The translations under genes and the position numbers were made by a program. 17,144 bases of DNA, taken from Actinomycetota bacterium (GTDB lineage: Bacteria > Actinomycetota > Thermoleophilia > Gaiellales > Gaiellaceae). Of this stretch, positions 4,924-12,810 are shown piece after piece. Location of the stretch: contig JACDBY010000090.1 in NCBI GenBank assembly GCA_013694685.1, positions 1-17,144 on the forward strand, read 5' to 3'. Under the pieces are notes generated by a model that worked only from the letters and a program-made list of their open reading frames with translations, ran no database searches and was not told where the DNA came from. Each line of letters begins with the position of its first letter. The stretch's first letter is position 1.

Positions 4924-7499
4924 CCCGCTTCGCGCTCAAGAGCCTGCTCGGCCGCAAGTTTCGCACTGTCCTGACCGCGCTGGCGATCGTGCTCGGCGTC
5001 GCGATGATCAGCGGCACCTACGTCCTCACGGACACGATCGACAGGGCGTTCTCGAGCATCTTCGCGGACTCGTACGCCGGAACGGACGTCGTCGTCAGCG
5101 GGAAGGCGGCGGACATCTCGGTCGACTTCGAGTCGCCACCCGTGCCGCCGATCGACGCCTCGCTGCTCGAGGACATCCGGGGGGCCGACTCCGTCGAGAT
5201 CGCGATGGGCGGGATCTACGACGAGTCCAACACGAAGATCATCGGAGACAACGGTAAGGCGCTCTCGACGAACGGCGCGCCGAGCTTCGGGTTCGGCCTC
5301 GACACCGCGCCCGAGCTCTCCCGCTTCAATCCCCTCAATCTCCTCGAGGGCCGCTGGCCGTCGGGTGACGGCGAGGTCGTCGTCGACGCCGGTACGGCCG
5401 ATCGCGAGGACTTCGTCGTGGGCGAGTCGATCGAGATCTCGACGCTCCGGCCGAAGCAGGACTTCGAGGTCGTCGGGATCGCCCAGTACGGCGACGTCAA
5501 GTCGCTCGGGACCGCCACCTTCGCGATCTTCGACGTCTCGACCGCGCAGGCGCTCTTCGACCGCGCAGGGAAGTTCGACGCCATCTCGATCGCGGGGACG
5601 GAGGGAACCACGCCCGAGCAGCTAATCGGCGCGATCCAGCCGCTGCTCCCCAAGGACGCGCAGGTGAAGACGGGTGCGGAGGAGGCACAGAACGACCAGG
5701 ACGACATTGCCACCTTCACGACCTTCATTCGCTACTTCCTGCTGGCTTTCGCCGGAATCGCGCTCCTCGTGGGGTCGTTCGTCATCTTCAACACGCTCTC
5801 GATCACCGTCGCGCAGCGGACGCGCGAGTTCGCGACGCTGCGGACGCTCGGCGCGTCACGGCGGCAGGTACTGCGGTCGGTGCTGCTCGAGGCGTTCGTG
5901 ATCGGCTTCCTCGCTTCTCTGATCGGGCTCGTCCTCGGACTGGCGCTGGCGAAGGGACTCGAGGCGCTCTTCCGCGCGCTCGGCCTCGGCCTCCCGGTCT
6001 CGGAGACCGTCTTCGCAACCCGGACAGTCGTCGTGTCGCTGCTCGTCGGCACCCTCATCACCGTGATCGCCGGCCTCTTTCCGGCGATCCGCGCCACCCG
6101 CGTGCCGCCGATCGCCGCCGTGCGCGAGGGCGCGGAGCTGCCGAAGGGTCGCAGTGCGCGCTTCACGCCCTACATCGCGCTCGTCCTGATCGCGGTCGCA
6201 CTCCTCCTGCTCGGCTATTCGATGTTCGCCGACGACGTGGGCACCGCCCAGCGGCTGCTCTCGATCGCGGGCGGCGTGCTGCTCCTCTTCGTTGGCGTCG
6301 CGATGATCTCCTCGAAGCTCGTGCGGCCGCTCGCGGCGGTCGTGGGTCTCCCGGCCCGCGCGATCGGCGGTGCGCCGGGTGCGCTCGCGCGGCGTAACGC
6401 GATTCGCAACCCGGGGCGCACCGCGGCGACTGCCGCGGCGCTCATGATCGGCGTCGCTCTCGTCGCTTTCGTCGCCACGCTCGCGAACGGCATGAAGGCG
6501 TCGAATCGCGAGGCGATCGAGGATCAGATCGCCGCCGACTTCATCATCACCTCACAGGACGGATACACCCCGTTCGTCGCCGGTGCAGGCGACGCCGCCG
6601 CCGGCGCGGAGGGCACCGACGTCGTCACCCACGTCCGCTCGGAGATCGCCGAGATCGCGGGGCACGGCGGGTACCTGACGGGGATCGACCCCAATCGGAT
6701 CACGGAGGGGTACTCGTTCGACTGGGTCGAGGGCTCCGACGCGACGCTCGCCTCGATGGGACGCGACGGCATGATCGTCGGCGAGAACTTCGCCGAGGAC
6801 CACGACCTCGCGGTCGGTCAGCGGGTGACGATCCAGACCGGCACCTCGACGTCGCTGGAGGCCGAGATCGCGGGAATCTACAAGCCACCGCCGTTCTATC
6901 CCCTGCTCGGCGCCGCGAGCATCACGATCGGCGCCTTCGACGAGCTCGTCGAGCGGCCGCGCAACCAGTACACGTTCGTCAACGTCCCCGGCGACCCGGG
7001 GGAGGCCGCCCGCGACGAGCTCGAACGTGCCACCGCCGGTTACCCCGACGCGAAGGTGCAGACGCGCCAGGAGTGGATCGACAAGGAGGACGCCGAGTTC
7101 GACCAGTTCCTCGTGATGTTGTACGTCCTGCTCGCGCTCTCGGTGATCATCAGCCTCTTCGGGATGGTCAACACCCTCGTACTCTCGGTGTTCGAGCGCA
7201 CGCGCGAGCTCGGGATGCTGCGCGCCGTGGGGATGACACGTCGCCAGGCGCGGCGGATGATCCGTCACGAGAGCGTCATCACGGCGCTGATCGGGGCCGC
7301 GCTCGGGCTGCCGCTCGGCATCTTCCTGGCCGTGCTCGTGACGCGCGCGCTCGGCGAATTCGACGTGCGGTTCTCGGTGCCGACGACGCAGCTCGTCGTC
7401 CTCGTCGTGCTCTCGGTGATCGTGGGACTGCTTGCGGCGATCACCCCTGCGCGGCGGGCGGCCAAGCTGAATCCGCTCGAGGCGCTCCACTACGAGTAA
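4920..7499 (+). CDS. FtsX-like ABC permease, first of two tandem paralogs
   Basis: This 859-residue protein has the duplicated MacB-type layout. A first helix (about 16-38) and an extracytoplasmic MacB_PCD-like domain (about 40-265) precede an FtsX core of three helices (about 270-300, 325-350, 367-392). Two extra helices follow (about 415-438 and 446-468), then a second first-helix equivalent (about 503-525), a second extracytoplasmic domain (about 527-725) and a second FtsX core (about 730-755, 787-812, 823-848), ten helices in all. Both cores carry the coupling motif after the first core helix: 'RTREFATLRTLGASRRQV' and 'RTRELGMLRAVGMTRRQA'. It ends KLNPLEALHYE. No catalytic motif is present in the outer domains. 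Coupling to the ATPase and a close paralog 25 nt downstream suggest a complex of one ATPase with two permeases, possibly a heterodimer. Confidence 0.94.
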   Translation: MTRFALKSLLGRKFRTVLTALAIVLGVAMISGTYVLTDTIDRAFSSIFADSYAGTDVVVSGKAADISVDFESPPVPPIDASLLEDIRGADSVEIAMGGIYDESNTKIIGDNGKALSTNGAPSFGFGLDTAPELSRFNPLNLLEGRWPSGDGEVVVDAGTADREDFVVGESIEISTLRPKQDFEVVGIAQYGDVKSLGTATFAIFDVSTAQALFDRAGKFDAISIAGTEGTTPEQLIGAIQPLLPKDAQVKTGAEEAQNDQDDIATFTTFIRYFLLAFAGIALLVGSFVIFNTLSITVAQRTREFATLRTLGASRRQVLRSVLLEAFVIGFLASLIGLVLGLALAKGLEALFRALGLGLPVSETVFATRTVVVSLLVGTLITVIAGLFPAIRATRVPPIAAVREGAELPKGRSARFTPYIALVLIAVALLLLGYSMFADDVGTAQRLLSIAGGVLLLFVGVAMISSKLVRPLAAVVGLPARAIGGAPGALARRNAIRNPGRTAATAAALMIGVALVAFVATLANGMKASNREAIEDQIAADFIITSQDGYTPFVAGAGDAAAGAEGTDVVTHVRSEIAEIAGHGGYLTGIDPNRITEGYSFDWVEGSDATLASMGRDGMIVGENFAEDHDLAVGQRVTIQTGTSTSLEAEIAGIYKPPPFYPLLGAASITIGAFDELVERPRNQYTFVNVPGDPGEAARDELERATAGYPDAKVQTRQEWIDKEDAEFDQFLVMLYVLLALSVIISLFGMVNTLVLSVFERTRELGMLRAVGMTRRQARRMIRHESVITALIGAALGLPLGIFLAVLVTRALGEFDVRFSVPTTQLVVLVVLSVIVGLLAAITPARRAAKLNPLEALHYE
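4998..5033 (+). repeat. Exact 36-nt repeat, copy 1 (in first FtsX permease)
   Basis: This stretch encodes the end of the first membrane helix (VAMISGTYVLTD) and is identical base for base to 7603-7638 in the second permease. The surrounding bases differ at scattered positions. It is a remnant of the gene duplication, kept by selection or gene conversion. Confidence 0.9.
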
Positions 7500-7524
7500 G
7501 AGCGCGGGGAAACCCGAGTAGACG

Positions 7525-10083
7525 ATGACCAAGTTTGCTATCAAAGGCCTGCTGACACGGAAGTTGAGGACCGCGCTGACGGCGCTCGCGATCGTGCTCG
7601 GGGTCGCGATGATCAGCGGCACCTACGTCCTCACGGACTCGATCGACAGCGCCTTCGATCAGATCTTCACCGATGTGCGCCAGGGCTCGGACGTCGTCGT
7701 CACCGGCAAGTCGGCGTTCGATCTGAGCGAAGGGAGCGGCGTCACCGAGCCGACGCTCGACGAGGCGCTCCTCGACGAGATCCGCGGGCTGGACGGTGTC
7801 GAGCAGGCCGAGGGCAGCGTCGACAGCGAGTCGACGTCGTTGATCGGCAAGGACGGCAAGGCGATCGTCTTCGGCGGCGCTCCGAACCTCGGGTTTGCGA
7901 TCCCGGCAGGCGAGTCGACGTTCAATCCGCTGCGTCTCGTGGAAGGGGCATGGCCTGGCCCGGACGAGGTGGTGATCGACTCGGGGGTCGCGGACAAGAA
8001 GGACTTCGCGATCGGCGACCGGATCGGCGTGCAGGTCGAAGGCCCCGTCTCGCAGCTCCGGATCTCGGGAATCGTCGAGTTCGGCTCCGATCTCTCGATC
8101 GGTGGCGCGACGCTCGCCGGGTTCGAGCTGGCGACGGCGCAACGGCTGTTCGAGAAGGAAGGACGCCTCGACGAGATCGCGATCGCGGGAGACCCGGGTG
8201 TCTCGACGCAGGCGCTCCTCGCCGAGATCAACCCGATCCTGCCCGAGGGCGCGCAGGCCGTCACGGGCGCAGCACAGGCGGAGGAGGACGCCTCCGAGAC
8301 CAACGAGTTCATCACGTTCCTGCGCGGCTTCCTGCTCGCGTTCGGCGGGATCGCGCTCTTCGTCGGGTCGTTCGTGATCGCCAACTCTCTCTCGATCACG
8401 ATCGCCCAGCGGATGCGCGAGTTCGCGACGTTGCGCACCCTCGGCGCCTCGCGTCGCCAGGTGCTGACGTCGGTGATCCTCGAGTCGCTCGTGGTCGGTG
8501 TCGTCGCCTCCGTGATCGGGCTCTTCCTCGGGCTGCTGCTCGCGAAGGGCCTCTTCGCGCTGTTCGACATAGTCGGCTTCACGCTCCCGAATACCGGCCT
8601 CCTCTTCCAGACGCGCACGGTCGTCGTGGCCCTCCTCGCCGGGGTCGTCGTCACGCTCCTCGCAAGCCTGCGTCCCGCGTTTCGCGCGACCCGCGTGCCA
8701 CCGATCGCAGCCGTCCGCGAGGGAGCAACGATCCCGGAGACACGCTTCGCACGGCTCCGGGGCCTCGGTGCCGCTCTCACCGCGGTCGCCGGCTTCGCCT
8801 CGCTCCTCTACGGTCTCTTCGGCCCGGACCTCGGAACGACGCAGATCCTCGTCTGGATGGGTCTCGGCGCGCTGCTGATCTTCCTCGGCGTAGCGCTCTT
8901 CTCGTCGCGCCTCGTCCGGCCGCTCGCCCGCCTGCTCGGCTGGCCCGCGACGCGTATCGGCGGTACCGCCGGCTCGCTTGCGCGCGACAACGCGCAGCGG
9001 AACCCGCAGCGCACGGCTTCCACCGCGGCGGCCCTCATGATCGGTCTCGCGCTCGTGACGCTCGTCGCGACGCTGGCCGCCGGCATCGTCAACTCGTTCA
9101 AGGGCGCCGTGAACGACCTCTTCACCGGCGACTACGCGATCACCGCCCAGAACAACTTCTCGCCGATCCCGACCGCCGCTGCCGAGGCTGCGGCCCAGGC
9201 GTCCGGGGTCACTGCGGTAGGCAACGTGCGCACCGGGGAGGTTCGCGTGTTCGGCGACGCCGAGTTCGCGACCGCCGTCGACCCCGGTGTGCGCGAGGTC
9301 ATCTCGATGGACTGGGTGCAGGGCTCGCAGGAGGTGCTTGCAACGCTCGGCGAGGATGGCGCGTTCGTGGACGACGGGTACGCGGGAGACCACGACCTCC
9401 GACTCGGCTCGCCGATCGAGATCACGTTTCCGAGCGGGGTGACGCGGACGTTCCGAATCCGGGGAATCTTCGATCCGCCGAGCGGCGGGTCGCCGTTCGG
9501 CACGGTGACGATGTCCGCGGCGACCTGGGACGCAGAAGTGCCGCGACCGAAGAACCTCTACTCGTTCGTCAAGGTCTCGGGCGGCGCATCGGACGGCAAC
9601 CAGACGATCCTCGACGACGCGCTCGTGGACTTCCCGAACGCCAAGGCGCAGGATCGCGAGACGTTCATCGACAACCAGATCGCCGGTCTGAGCTCGATTC
9701 TCAACATCCTCTACGTCCTGCTCGCGCTCTCGATCGTGGTGAGCCTCTTCGGGATCGTGAACACGCTCGTGCTGACCGTCTTCGAGCGGACCCGCGAGAT
9801 CGGGATGCTCCGAGCGATCGGGATGACCCGCAGGCAGGTCCGCCGGATGATCCGCCACGAGAGCGTCATCACCTCGCTGATCGGCGCCGCGATCGGGATC
9901 GTGCTCGGCATCGTCCTCGCGGCGCTCCTGATCGCGCGGGTCGACTTCATCGAGTTCACGTTCCCCACGACCCAGGTGATCGTTTTCGCCATCGCTGCGA
10001 TCCTCGTCGGGATCCTCGCGGCGATCTTCCCTGCGCGGCGAGCCGCGAGGCTCAACCCGCTCGAAGCGCTGCACTACGAGTAA
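7525..10083 (+). CDS. FtsX-like ABC permease, second tandem paralog
   Basis: This 852-residue protein has the same ten-helix, two-domain layout as the gene before it and is alike along its whole length. Both have the same N-terminal pattern (MT.FA.K.LL.RK.RT.LTALAIVLG), the same VPPIAAVREGA linker after the first core and almost the same C-terminus (LNPLEALHYE). The first core begins near residue 266 and its coupling motif is 'MREFATLRTLGASRRQV'; the second is 'RTREIGMLRAIGMTRRQV'. The two outer domains are the least alike, which in this family would be where substrate or partner specificity lies. The gene begins 25 nt after the first permease with no strong ribosome-binding site, so it is the third gene of the same operon. 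It has no ATPase of its own and presumably shares the one at 4183-4923. Confidence 0.94.
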   Translation: MTKFAIKGLLTRKLRTALTALAIVLGVAMISGTYVLTDSIDSAFDQIFTDVRQGSDVVVTGKSAFDLSEGSGVTEPTLDEALLDEIRGLDGVEQAEGSVDSESTSLIGKDGKAIVFGGAPNLGFAIPAGESTFNPLRLVEGAWPGPDEVVIDSGVADKKDFAIGDRIGVQVEGPVSQLRISGIVEFGSDLSIGGATLAGFELATAQRLFEKEGRLDEIAIAGDPGVSTQALLAEINPILPEGAQAVTGAAQAEEDASETNEFITFLRGFLLAFGGIALFVGSFVIANSLSITIAQRMREFATLRTLGASRRQVLTSVILESLVVGVVASVIGLFLGLLLAKGLFALFDIVGFTLPNTGLLFQTRTVVVALLAGVVVTLLASLRPAFRATRVPPIAAVREGATIPETRFARLRGLGAALTAVAGFASLLYGLFGPDLGTTQILVWMGLGALLIFLGVALFSSRLVRPLARLLGWPATRIGGTAGSLARDNAQRNPQRTASTAAALMIGLALVTLVATLAAGIVNSFKGAVNDLFTGDYAITAQNNFSPIPTAAAEAAAQASGVTAVGNVRTGEVRVFGDAEFATAVDPGVREVISMDWVQGSQEVLATLGEDGAFVDDGYAGDHDLRLGSPIEITFPSGVTRTFRIRGIFDPPSGGSPFGTVTMSAATWDAEVPRPKNLYSFVKVSGGASDGNQTILDDALVDFPNAKAQDRETFIDNQIAGLSSILNILYVLLALSIVVSLFGIVNTLVLTVFERTREIGMLRAIGMTRRQVRRMIRHESVITSLIGAAIGIVLGIVLAALLIARVDFIEFTFPTTQVIVFAIAAILVGILAAIFPARRAARLNPLEALHYE
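7603..7638 (+). repeat. Exact 36-nt repeat, copy 2 (in second FtsX permease)
   Basis: Identical to 4998-5033. Both copies lie at the same place in the two paralogous permease genes and in the same reading frame, at a separation of 2605 bp. Confidence 0.9.
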
Positions 10084-10084
10084 C

Positions 10085-10098
10085 GCGCGCTTGCGCGC
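10085..10098. terminator. Short GC hairpin after the ABC operon (weak terminator candidate)
   Basis: GCGCG (10085-10089) pairs with CGCGC (10094-10098) around CTTG, directly after the stop of the second permease. The stem is only 5 bp and no U-tract follows, so in such GC-rich DNA it may be chance. Confidence 0.22.
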
Positions 10099-10161
10099 CG
10101 CGCCATCTAGGGCTGGAATGGACATCTGGCGCTTCTTTGGATGCCGTGGCACCCTGTACTC

Positions 10162-10305
10162 GTGGACGAGGAGACCGGGATCTATCGCGAGGAGGTGATG
10201 TTGATGCTGGGAGCGTTGGCCGACATCTCCGTCGATACGCGGAGAATTCTTGCCGCCCTACGAGTAGAGGAAGGAGACGATGAAGAGGAAGAGGATGACT
10301 CCTGA
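10162..10305 (+). CDS. Small acidic hypothetical protein
   Basis: This 47-residue frame from GTG reads (M)DEETGIYREEVMLMLG, then an amphipathic helix-like middle (ALADISVDTRRILAALRVEE) and a tail made almost entirely of Asp and Glu before TGA. An in-frame ATG at 10141 would add seven residues (MPWHPVL); neither start has a Shine-Dalgarno sequence. Codon choice is less GC-biased than in the neighbours. The frame is supported by its regular helix pattern and by sitting in an otherwise empty 340-nt gap. It runs in the same direction as the ABC operon, 78 nt downstream, and its last 26 nt overlap the next small frame. Function unknown; it could be a small regulator or one partner of a pair. Confidence 0.55.
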   Translation: MDEETGIYREEVMLMLGALADISVDTRRILAALRVEEGDDEEEEDDS

Positions 10306-10426
10306 GGAATGGCGCGCCTGGTGGGAGGCGCGGGAGGCCCGCATCAAGGAGCTTCGCCGACACGAGGAGCGGATCCGGATCGAGATCGCGGCGCGCAGGG
10401 CTGCTCGCGGTCAGGCACAGGGCTAG
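10280..10426 (+). CDS. Small basic, tryptophan-rich hypothetical protein
   Basis: This 48-residue frame reads MKRKRMTPEEWRAWWEARE, then a continuous Arg/Glu-rich amphipathic helix (about 20-42) ending ARGQAQG. It has three tryptophans near the N-terminus and a net positive charge. A strong purine-rich site (AGGAAGGAG, 10268-10276) precedes the ATG at 10280, and a second in-frame ATG at 10295 is also possible. The first 26 nt overlap the end of the acidic small frame in another register, so the same bases encode an acidic tail upstream and a Lys/Arg start here. Its TAG shares the CTAG tetranucleotide with the convergent CoA-transferase stop. Third-position GC is high beyond the overlap, which supports real coding. 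Not recognised. Confidence 0.5.
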   Translation: MKRKRMTPEEWRAWWEAREARIKELRRHEERIRIEIAARRAARGQAQG

Positions 10427-11631
10427 CTACGCGTGACACCAGCAGCCGTGAGCACGGCGATTTCCTCGTCCGTATAACCGGCCTCGCGCAGGATCTCGGC
10501 CGAGTGCTCGCCGACATCCGGCGGTGCCTTCCGGTGGACGGCGCGCTCGCGGTCGAACGAGAGCGGTAGGGCCGTCAGGGTCAGTCCCTCGATCCGCGGG
10601 TGGTCGAGCGGCTGGAGCATCCCGAGCGCGGCGGTCTGCGGGGACTCGGCCACGTCGCGGATCGTCGCGACGGACGCTGCCGGAACGCCGGCCTCACTCA
10701 GGCGGGCCTGCCAGGCTGCGCTCGTCTCGAGCCGAAGTCGCTCCTCGAGGAGCGCGGCGAGCTCGTCGCGGTTCGCGACGCGGTCGGCGTTCGTCCGGAA
10801 GCGCGGGTCGTCAACGAGCTCCGGTACACCGAGCACCGCGCAGAGCGATCGGTAGATCCGGTCGTTCCCGCCGGCGATCATCAGCTTGCCGTCGCTCGTC
10901 GAGAAGACCTGGTAGGGCGCGACCATCGGAAAGCGCGTGCCGTCACCCGAGGGCACGGTTCCATCCGCGAGGTAGCCGGCGAGGTGATAGCCGACGTAGC
11001 CGATCGCGGTCTCGTAGAGCGAGACGTCGACGACGGATCCCTCCCCCGTGCGCTCACGCTCGAGAAGGGCGGCGAGCACCCCCAGCGCTGCCCACGTCCC
11101 GGTGCCCTGGTCGATCAGCGACGAGCCGACCCGCGCACCCGGCTCACCCGGCGCACCGGTGATCGAGATGAGACCCCCGGCGGCCTGCATGAGCGCGTCG
11201 TACCCGGGCTCGTGGGCGAGGGGTCCCGTCGCCCCGTACGCACCGACGGCGCAGTACACGAGACGTGGGTTCCGCTCCCGGAGAACGTCGGCACCGAGCC
11301 CGAGCTGGTCGGCGAGCCCCGGACGCAGGCTCTGCAGAAAGACGTCGCTGCGATCCGCGAGCCGGAGGAGCACGTCGCGGCCGCGAGGATCGCGCAGACC
11401 GATGGCCAACGAGCGCTTGCCCGCGTTCGCGGAGAGGAACATCGTGCCCTCGCCTTCCCAGAAGGGAGGGCCCCAGGCGCGCCCGTCGTCGCCGGTATCG
11501 GGTCGCTCGACCTTGATCACGTCGGCACCGAGCGCCGCGAGGATCTGGGCGCAGTACGGCCCCGCGATCGACGTCGTCACGTCGAGCACGCGAGCACCCT
11601 CGAGCGGAAGACGCGGCATACCGCGCATCAT
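10423..11631 (-). CDS. Family III CoA-transferase (CaiB/BaiF/formyl-CoA transferase type)
   Basis: This complete 402-residue protein moves CoA between carboxylic acids. Family marks include the N-terminal '[34 protein letters not shown]', '[32 protein letters not shown]', '[30 protein letters not shown]', and Asp174 in '[23 protein letters not shown]', the position expected for the aspartate that forms the acyl-enzyme anhydride. '[19 protein letters not shown]' follows, then the C-terminal lobe. Acyl donor and acceptor cannot be told from sequence. ATG at 11631 has GGAG about 9 nt upstream; ATG at 11628 is equally possible. It is divergent from the DedA gene with only 52 nt between start codons and overlaps a small convergent frame by 4 nt at its end. 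No beta-oxidation gene is adjacent. Confidence 0.93.
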   Translation of the reverse strand: MMRGMPRLPLEGARVLDVTTSIAGPYCAQILAALGADVIKVERPDTGDDGRAWGPPFWEGEGTMFLSANAGKRSLAIGLRDPRGRDVLLRLADRSDVFLQSLRPGLADQLGLGADVLRERNPRLVYCAVGAYGATGPLAHEPGYDALMQAAGGLISITGAPGEPGARVGSSLIDQGTGTWAALGVLAALLERERTGEGSVVDVSLYETAIGYVGYHLAGYLADGTVPSGDGTRFPMVAPYQVFSTSDGKLMIAGGNDRIYRSLCAVLGVPELVDDPRFRTNADRVANRDELAALLEERLRLETSAAWQARLSEAGVPAASVATIRDVAESPQTAALGMLQPLDHPRIEGLTLTALPLSFDRERAVHRKAPPDVGEHSAEILREAGYTDEEIAVLTAAGVTRS

Positions 11632-11683
11632 CGTCGCGCGCTCCGCTCACCGGCGGGCGACCCGCCTCTGCGAGGATGGGCTC

Positions 11684-12355
11684 GTGCCGGGATTCGTCGT
11701 CTACCTCCCCGACGTCGTCGCGCTCTTCGAGCAGTTCGAGGAGTGGGTCTCCTCGGACTGGTCGTACGCCGTCATCTTCCTCGTCTCCGCACTCGACGCC
11801 TTCTTTCCGGTCGTCCCCAGCGAGACCGTGGCGATCACGGGCGGTGTGCTCGCCGGCTCGGGCGACCTCACGCTCCTCTTCGTGATCGCCGCTGCCTCGG
11901 CGGGCGCCATCCTCGGCGACAACATCTCCTACGGTCTCGGAAGCTGGCTCGGCGAGCGCACCGTGAAGAACGTCTTCAAGGGCGAGCGGAGCCGCAAGGC
12001 GTTCCTCTGGGCCGAGCACCAGTTGGAGGAGCGCGGTACCTACCTGATCGTGATCGCGCGGTTCATTCCGGGCGGTCGCACGGCGACCACGTTCGCCGCG
12101 GGCTACATCAAGGCGTTCCCCTACCGGCGCTTCCTCCCGGCGGACATCCTGGCGGGCCTCATCTGGGGCAGCTACACCGGGTGTCTCGGCTACTTCGGAG
12201 GCAAGACGTTCGAGGAGCAGCCGTGGAAGGGTCTCGTGCTCGCCTTCGTGATCGCCATCGCGATCGCGGGTGGGATCGAGCTCGTCCGGCACCTGCGCAA
12301 CCGTCGGCGGAGCGGAGGCGCGCCGAGCGCCCCCACCGACGCCGGTTCGACCTAG
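11684..12355 (+). CDS. DedA family integral membrane protein (SNARE-associated/VTT domain)
   Basis: This 223-residue membrane protein starts at GTG 11684, with GAGGA about 8 nt upstream. It contains the DedA core: '[21 protein letters not shown]' (37-57), a small-residue helix '[23 protein letters not shown]' (69-91), the signature '[19 protein letters not shown]' (123-141) and a last long helix (182-201), followed by an Arg-rich cytosolic tail. Asp38, Glu47, Arg126 and Arg132 sit where E. coli DedA proteins such as YqjA have essential acidic and basic residues, the two arginines with the same six-residue spacing. DedA proteins are linked to lipid-carrier or phospholipid scrambling and to proton-dependent membrane homeostasis. 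The substrate of this one is unknown. Its stop overlaps the next, convergent gene by 4 nt. Confidence 0.92.
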   Translation: MPGFVVYLPDVVALFEQFEEWVSSDWSYAVIFLVSALDAFFPVVPSETVAITGGVLAGSGDLTLLFVIAAASAGAILGDNISYGLGSWLGERTVKNVFKGERSRKAFLWAEHQLEERGTYLIVIARFIPGGRTATTFAAGYIKAFPYRRFLPADILAGLIWGSYTGCLGYFGGKTFEEQPWKGLVLAFVIAIAIAGGIELVRHLRNRRRSGGAPSAPTDAGST

Positions 12356-12756
12356 GTTCGGACTGTGCGGCTCTCGCCGAGCCCGAGCTCACGCCGCGCC
12401 CGGGTGAAGTACCACGCACCCGAAAGCAGGATGATCAGGGCGAGGAAGCCGTGCAGGCCGTTGATCCAGCCGCCCTGCTCGTCCGTGTCGCCCAGGAACG
12501 CGAGTTGCGCGAAGGCGAGGACGAGGAACGCGACGGCCAGGCCGACCATGTTCCAGTTGCCCCACCACGCCCAGATCGCGCCGATCACGATCAGGAGCTC
12601 CCCGATGTGCACGAGGAGCGAGAACCCGCCGTGCGCGTCGAGCGCACCCTCGCCCGCGCCACGTACGTACGCCGCGATCGTGAACGCCTGGATCAGCACG
12701 CCGACGACGACGATCGCGCCGCCGGCCAGCACCATCCACAACGGTATTCGTCTCAT
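12352..12756 (-). CDS. Four-helix membrane protein, possibly DUF6220-like
   Basis: The 134-residue protein has four hydrophobic helices at about 8-30, 44-65, 68-88 and 98-118 and a short charged C-terminus. Histidines lie at or near helix starts (His42, His50, His102), and the pattern '[14 protein letters not shown]' with '[19 protein letters not shown]' recalls DUF6220-type proteins and cytochrome-b561-like four-helix bundles in which such histidines can bind heme. That resemblance is from memory and is not secure. The gene has no Shine-Dalgarno sequence, but TATCGT lies 7 nt before its ATG. It faces the DedA gene tail to tail, their stop codons sharing CTAG at 12352-12355, and is divergent from the thioredoxin-domain gene across 54 nt. 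Function unknown. Confidence 0.75.
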   Translation of the reverse strand: MRRIPLWMVLAGGAIVVVGVLIQAFTIAAYVRGAGEGALDAHGGFSLLVHIGELLIVIGAIWAWWGNWNMVGLAVAFLVLAFAQLAFLGDTDEQGGWINGLHGFLALIILLSGAWYFTRARRELGLGESRTVRT

Positions 12757-12763
12757 GCGCGCG

Positions 12764-12769
12764 ACGATA
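12764..12769 (-). promoter_or_regulatory. Candidate -10 hexamer TATCGT for a leaderless transcript of the four-helix protein
   Basis: On the minus strand TATCGT ends 7 nt before the ATG at 12756, and the intervening CGCGCGC contains no ribosome-binding site. This spacing places transcription initiation at the start codon. A CTGACC 15 nt upstream is a poor -35 candidate. Confidence 0.45.
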
Positions 12770-12796
12770 CGGCATCTGTCGGCCGGTCAGGCGACG

Positions 12797-12802
12797 TACC
12801 GT
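12797..12802 (+). promoter_or_regulatory. Candidate -10 hexamer TACCGT for a leaderless transcript of the thioredoxin-domain gene
   Basis: TACCGT (TANNNT) ends 8 nt before the GTG at 12811, with no Shine-Dalgarno sequence between. With the minus-strand TATCGT at 12764-12769 it would form a compact divergent promoter pair inside a 54-nt gap. No convincing -35. Confidence 0.4.
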
Positions 12803-12810
12803 TCGCCCTC

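Noticed and set aside
6552..7622. A 356-codon antisense frame in the first FtsX permease
   Set aside because: Histidine, arginine and acidic-residue-rich composition, no recognisable motif and no promoter; a shadow of the coding strand.
7441..10152. A 903-codon open frame antisense to the second FtsX permease
   Set aside because: Its product is Arg/Asp/Glu/His-rich low-complexity sequence with no domain pattern, the usual mirror of a GC-rich gene. The plus-strand frame encodes a recognisable permease throughout.
10600..12810. Long plus-strand open frame running through the CoA-transferase and DedA genes into the thioredoxin-domain gene
   Set aside because: Only the part from 12811 matches a protein family. 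The upstream part is antisense or out of frame to well-supported genes.
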